Shown in pieces: positions 21,542 to 25,027 of a stretch of DNA of 25,027 nucleotides. The notes below the pieces were generated by a model, which searched no databases, had not been told where the DNA came from, and saw only the letters and a program-made list of their open reading frames with translations. The translations under genes were made by a program, and so were the position numbers. The stretch is from UBA7662 sp041688385. GTDB taxonomy: Bacteria; Bacteroidota; Bacteroidia; UBA7662. Within the stretch, counting starts at the first letter, position 1; each line of letters opens with the position of its first letter. The stretch lies in assembly GCA_041688385.1 (NCBI GenBank), contig JBDNIH010000160.1, positions 1-25,027 of the forward strand, written 5' to 3'.

Positions 21542-24515
21542 TGGGCAGCCTGGCTTGATAAACGGCCTCTTGCAGACTGGTACGAATGTTTAAATCGGCC
21601 AACTTGGTGTTGGTGACCGACGGATAAATCCGATTCGAAACAAACACAAAAACCAGGTCGTATTTTGGATCTACCCAAACTGCCGTACCAGTAAAGCCGC
21701 TGTGCCCAAAAGTCTGACCCGAAACCGAAGGTGCTGTTGGAGATGCCTTACCTCTTTCGATTTCTGGCTTGTCAAAGCCCAAGCCACGTCGGTTACCGAC
21801 ATATTGCGGGCTGGTAAATAAATCTAAAGTGGCTGCCGACCATTGTAAGCCCTCGCTATCTGAATTCTGTGGTAAAAAATGCACAAACAAGCGGGTAAGG
21901 TCAGCCGCGGTGCCAAACAAACCGGCATGCCCAGCGATACCGCCCACCATAGCCGCTTGTTGATCGTGTACGTAACCCCGCAAAAGCTGGTTGCGAAAAA
22001 GGTCGTCCTTCTCCGTAGGTGCAATGCGGCTCATTGGATAAAACTGCAACGGCAAATAGCTAAGCGAATACGCCCCAGCGGGCTGGTAGATATACTGGGT
22101 GAGCGCAGTTTTTACCGGTTGTGCACCTTGTTTTTCCAAAATGCGCCACACAAAAACATAGGCGAGATCGCTGTAACGATAGGTGCCTCGATTTTGCAAC
22201 GGTGCGTCGAGCGTCCATTGGTATACACTGTCTTTGAGGTCGACGCGGAGAAACAATTTATCTGTCAGCTGTAAGGGAAAACTGTCGGACGCTGTGGTGC
22301 GATAATAGGCGGGTAGCAGTCCTTTTTTGCCCAGTATTTTTTTCCATAAGGGCAAAAAAGCCGGCAAACCGGCTTGATGACTGAGTAATTCGCGCAATTT
22401 TAAACTGCCTTTTTCATGTCCTTGGAGCTCAGGCAAAAAAAAAGCGAGGGTCGAATCAATGGGCAATCTCCCTTGCTGGTGCAAACGCATCAAGCCGGGC
22501 ACCGAAGCGGTAATTTTTGTGACCGAGGCCAAATCATAGAGGGTAGACAGGCTCGTGGTAAGCTGACCATCCAAGGTGCCAAAAGCTTTGGCATAAAGCA
22601 GCTGGTTGCCTTTGCTTACGACCAACTGACCACCAGGTGTTGCGCCTGCTTTGATGGCTGAAAACAAGATGCTATCGAGGGCCTTCAATTTTTTGCTGTC
22701 GTAACCGAGCGACTCGGGTTGTGCCCACCGTAAATTCCAGCCGGCATCGGAGCGTAAACCGCTGCCAAATTTCAGACTGTCGTTAACGTTTACGGGCAGC
22801 CTGCCTTTAAAGCGGCCGCTGCCAAAAAGGGCATTCACCGTGGCTTTAAACGCCAGTGGATGTTCCTCGTAGCCACAAACAACTACACTCCCAAAATCCA
22901 AAAATTTTAGGCTGTACGGATTGCCATAAATCAGCTGAATGAGTTTTTTGCCCACCACCATTTGTTTAAGCTGTTGTACAAAAACCGTGTCGAGACCAAA
23001 AATGACACCCGCTTTTTGGGTAGGCAGATGCCAGGAAATCACCACTTCATCGGCGGCGTTTATTTGTGTTTGCAGGGCGGCCATAGCACTTACATCGGAT
23101 TTGATGGGCAGATTGAGGTAGTCGGTCGAGGCGAAAACAGCGAAACTTTCGTAGGCTTCGCGGGCTACCGGAGCTTGCCCTATTCCGAGATAGAGGGTTT
23201 TTGGCGAAAGGCTTTTGAGCGGAATACGTTTGTCGGTATCGCGCACCAAGGTAGCCGCCTGCTCATATAACGTTTGCTGTAAAAGTGGTGCGTTGTCCGG
23301 TTGCAAACGGGCCATGAGGCTGTCGGTTTGTATGGGCTGATAGGCATTCAAGCCTGTCCAATATTTAGCAGAAAGCACCTTTTTAACGCGTTTTTCAAGC
23401 TCTTTCCAGCTGATGCGGTCGTCGGCTATCGCCTTGCGGATGCGTTGGATGGCGGTGGGCACATCCATAGAATAAAGCAGTATATCGTTACCTGCGAGCA
23501 AGGCCAAGGCATCTACTTCACCGGGTGGGTACAAATCCGCGACGCCTTTCATATTCAGGGCATCGGTAAAGATGAGTCCCTGAAAGCCCATTTTTTTGCG
23601 CAACAAATCGGTCACGATCGGTTTGGATAAGGTAGAGGCAAGATTTGGCGTCGGGTCTAAAGCTGGAACAGCGAGGTGGGCGACCATCACGCTGGCAACA
23701 CCCTCTTGTATCAAGTGCCGGAAAGGATACAGCTCTAGGCTGTCGAGGCGCTTTTTATCGGAATGGATGGTGGGCAAATCGTAATGCGAGTCCAAATCGG
23801 TATCTCCATGACCGGGGAAATGTTTGGCGCAGGCGATGATTTTATTGTCCTGCAAACCCTGCATATAACGTGTAGCACGATTCGCAACCACATACTTTGA
23901 GGAGCCAAACGACCGGTGGCCAATCACGGGATTATCGGCATTGTTATTCACATCTACCACCGGCGAAAAACTCACATGAACCCCCAAGGCTTGACATTGC
24001 AAGGCGATTTGTTGGCCCATATCGTAAATCAAACGATCGTCGGTAATGGCGCCAAGGGTGATTTGATAGGGGTAGCGAATGGTAGAATCGAGGCGCATAG
24101 CCAAACCCCATTCGGCATCCATGGCGATGAGCATAGGGGTTGCGGCGACAGCTTGGTAATAGTTGGTGAGTCGTGCCTGGCGCATCGGGCTGCCCTTCAT
24201 AAAAATCAAACCGCCAAGATTGTAGTTGCGGATGAGGGCTTCGAGTTTGGGGTCGGGTTTATCGGTAGTTGAAAAAGCCGCCACCATAAACAACTGGGCG
24301 AGGCGTTGGCTATCGGCGAGGGCGTCGTATACCGAATCCACCCAGTCATTTTCGCGAAAACGCATCCTTTTATCCTGTATGATGGCTTTATTTTCGGTAA
24401 CGCTCAGCTCCGCTTCTTTTACTACGGCCATCAAATTGCCGGGTGCATGGCCTGCTTTTGTAAAAACAGCCAAAAAACTAAGCAACCAAAAAATAGCCCA
24501 CAGGGTAAAACGCAT
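21492..24515 (-). CDS. NagZ-like GH3 hydrolase fused to a beta-lactamase-type serine hydrolase
   Basis: A 1007-residue exported fusion. A signal peptide (about 1-22) is followed by a glycoside hydrolase family 3 domain. It shows the NagZ marks KHFPGHGDT (231-239) with the DSH loop (D242, H244) that supplies the acid/base pair, and nucleophile D318 in FTDALNMKGV. These point to beta-N-acetylglucosaminidase action on peptidoglycan fragments. A GH3 C-terminal sandwich-like region (about 400-620) leads to a serine hydrolase of the beta-lactamase/class C fold: SVTK (S664, K667), YSD (781-783) and HSG (938-940). All catalytic positions are filled. This pairing is known in Bacteroidota and suggests cell wall turnover outside the cytoplasm, with a D-Ala peptidase or esterase activity in the second half. 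The 3' end overlaps the DUF5916 gene by 50 bases, head-on. Confidence 0.93.
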   Translation of the reverse strand: MRFTLWAIFWLLSFLAVFTKAGHAPGNLMAVVKEAELSVTENKAIIQDKRMRFRENDWVDSVYDALADSQRLAQLFMVAAFSTTDKPDPKLEALIRNYNLGGLIFMKGSPMRQARLTNYYQAVAATPMLIAMDAEWGLAMRLDSTIRYPYQITLGAITDDRLIYDMGQQIALQCQALGVHVSFSPVVDVNNNADNPVIGHRSFGSSKYVVANRATRYMQGLQDNKIIACAKHFPGHGDTDLDSHYDLPTIHSDKKRLDSLELYPFRHLIQEGVASVMVAHLAVPALDPTPNLASTLSKPIVTDLLRKKMGFQGLIFTDALNMKGVADLYPPGEVDALALLAGNDILLYSMDVPTAIQRIRKAIADDRISWKELEKRVKKVLSAKYWTGLNAYQPIQTDSLMARLQPDNAPLLQQTLYEQAATLVRDTDKRIPLKSLSPKTLYLGIGQAPVAREAYESFAVFASTDYLNLPIKSDVSAMAALQTQINAADEVVISWHLPTQKAGVIFGLDTVFVQQLKQMVVGKKLIQLIYGNPYSLKFLDFGSVVVCGYEEHPLAFKATVNALFGSGRFKGRLPVNVNDSLKFGSGLRSDAGWNLRWAQPESLGYDSKKLKALDSILFSAIKAGATPGGQLVVSKGNQLLYAKAFGTLDGQLTTSLSTLYDLASVTKITASVPGLMRLHQQGRLPIDSTLAFFLPELQGHEKGSLKLRELLSHQAGLPAFLPLWKKILGKKGLLPAYYRTTASDSFPLQLTDKLFLRVDLKDSVYQWTLDAPLQNRGTYRYSDLAYVFVWRILEKQGAQPVKTALTQYIYQPAGAYSLSYLPLQFYPMSRIAPTEKDDLFRNQLLRGYVHDQQAAMVGGIAGHAGLFGTAADLTRLFVHFLPQNSDSEGLQWSAATLDLFTSPQYVGNRRGLGFDKPEIERGKASPTAPSVSGQTFGHSGFTGTAVWVDPKYDLVFVFVSNRIYPSVTNTKLADLNIRTSLQEAVYQARLPITPQNAKSVSPKLSPL

Positions 24516-24528
24516 ACTAAAACCAGAT

Positions 24529-24548
24529 AAAAAAGCGGAACAGCCGCT
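24529..24548 (-). terminator. Short terminator-like hairpin upstream of the GH3 fusion
   Basis: On the minus strand AGCGG, loop CTGTT, CCGCT and then a run of T form a small intrinsic terminator (stem halves 24544-24548 and 24534-24538, T-run to 24529). It lies between the T9SS-domain gene and the GH3 gene, about 14-33 bases before the GH3 ATG. The stem is only five base pairs. A second hairpin uses the same left arm (see findings). Confidence 0.42.
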
Positions 24549-24558
24549 AAATTAGCGG
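24544..24558. repeat. Palindromic hairpin CCGCTAA-A-TTAGCGG
   Basis: A 15-base palindrome with 7-base arms and one central base. In RNA it would fold with a 6-base stem and a 3-base loop. Its CCGCT arm (24544-24548) is also the arm of the adjacent terminator-like hairpin, so both cannot form together. Confidence 0.5.
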
Positions 24559-24713
24559 TTTAACGCCACGAAGACACAAAAATTTGATTCCTATACCAAT
24601 TTCGGTAAAACGCTGCTATGCGCTACGCGGTTGGAGGTTGCGCTGCTCCTGCTTTTTAAGGTGTTGCCCGAGGCATGCATAAGACTGGAACGATGTAACC
24701 GCTGTTTGCTGCC

Positions 24714-25027
24714 TTACGGTTTAACGATTAATTTTTGAGTTGCGCTTTCGTAAGGGGTTTTAATGGTCAGAAAATAGGCGCCCGGCAGCTCGCGTCTTTT
24801 CATTTTCCGCTGGTAGCTGTGCTGGCCGACTTCCAAATTTTTAAGCACTACTGAATCGAGGATTTTACCTTCGAGGGTGTGGAGCGAAATTTTCGCCGTT
24901 GCACTTTTGCTTAGCGTATACTGCACGGTAAACTCCCCCTCGTTTGGATTGGGGAACAACTGCATTTTTAGCATTCCTACACTTTGTCTGTTCAGCTCTT
25001 GCATTCCTACAGCGGAAGTACGAAGTA
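24714..25027 (-). CDS. C-terminal end of a T9SS-secreted protein (partial at window edge)
   Basis: The frame is open from the right edge to a TAA stop at 24714, so this is the 3' end of a larger gene that continues outside the window; an internal ATG at 25004 is not the true start. The visible part is a type A C-terminal sorting domain of the type IX secretion system: FPNPNEGEFTVQY, a middle strand pair with SLHTLEGK, LEVGQHSYQ, then LPGAYFLTIKT and the ending QKLIVKP. Such domains send the cargo through the outer membrane and are removed on the cell surface. The cargo itself cannot be seen. Its presence means the organism has a T9SS. Confidence 0.9.
   Translation of the reverse strand, partial: LRTSAVGMQELNRQSVGMLKMQLFPNPNEGEFTVQYTLSKSATAKISLHTLEGKILDSVVLKNLEVGQHSYQRKMKRRELPGAYFLTIKTPYESATQKLIVKP

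Noticed and set aside
21492..24515. Reading the C-terminal domain as an antibiotic-resistance beta-lactamase
   Set aside because: SxxK/YSD/HSG is shared by many peptidases and esterases, and the fusion to a NagZ-like domain points to wall metabolism.
24559..24600. Stretch resembling dispersed intergenic CACGAAGACAC-type repeats
   Set aside because: A single short match with no second copy in the window; it cannot be called a repeat from this sequence alone.
1..25027. CRISPR arrays, tRNA or rRNA genes, prophage or transposase genes
   Set aside because: None found on reading both strands; gene-free gaps are few and lack regularly spaced repeats or cloverleaf-like sequence.

Overview
The window comes from a member of the Bacteroidota. 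The signs are a type IX secretion C-terminal sorting domain at the right edge, a DUF5916 outer-membrane protein, a GH3/beta-lactamase-type fusion, a CzcA-TolC fusion, bacillithiol synthesis (BshA), and -7-like TAnnTT boxes close to start codons. I cannot place it below phylum. I see no rRNA, tRNA, CRISPR array, phage gene or transposase gene. Most of the window is densely packed chromosomal coding sequence.

Left part (1-8196): an ECF sigma factor (minus) is followed by a 494-base gap, then a UvrA (plus, TTG start). UvrA converges almost stop-to-stop on a class A penicillin-binding protein (minus). A 389-base gap bounded by a perfect 14-base inverted repeat separates that protein from an Omp85-type barrel protein and a DUF1697 protein, both minus.

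Centre (8326-19257): eleven minus-strand genes lie head to tail with overlaps or short gaps. In order of transcription they are bshA, a PrcB-like lipoprotein, a small histidine-rich exported protein, a CzcA-type metal RND pump fused to a TolC-like channel, its lipoprotein adaptor, a VIT1/CCC1-type iron/manganese transporter, an ECF sigma factor, a soluble zinc-binding (ZAS) anti-sigma factor, a membrane-anchored OB-fold protein, a YceI protein and, after a 116-base gap, a peroxiredoxin-like protein. The tightest junctions (44-, 4- and 1-base overlaps and a 3-base gap) suggest cotranscription. The set combines low-molecular-weight thiol synthesis, metal export, iron handling, peroxide defence and a thiol/zinc-type anti-sigma switch. 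I read it as a candidate metal and disulfide stress locus resembling the sigmaR-RsrA logic of actinomycetes. That reading is inference and is the most interesting thing in the window.

Right part (19376-25027): a DUF5916 outer-membrane protein (plus) is divergent from bshA. Its 3' end overlaps by 50 bases the 3' end of a 1007-residue NagZ-like GH3 plus serine hydrolase fusion (minus). Upstream of that fusion lies a terminator-like hairpin with a competing alternative fold, then the C-terminal end of a T9SS-secreted protein that runs off the right edge.
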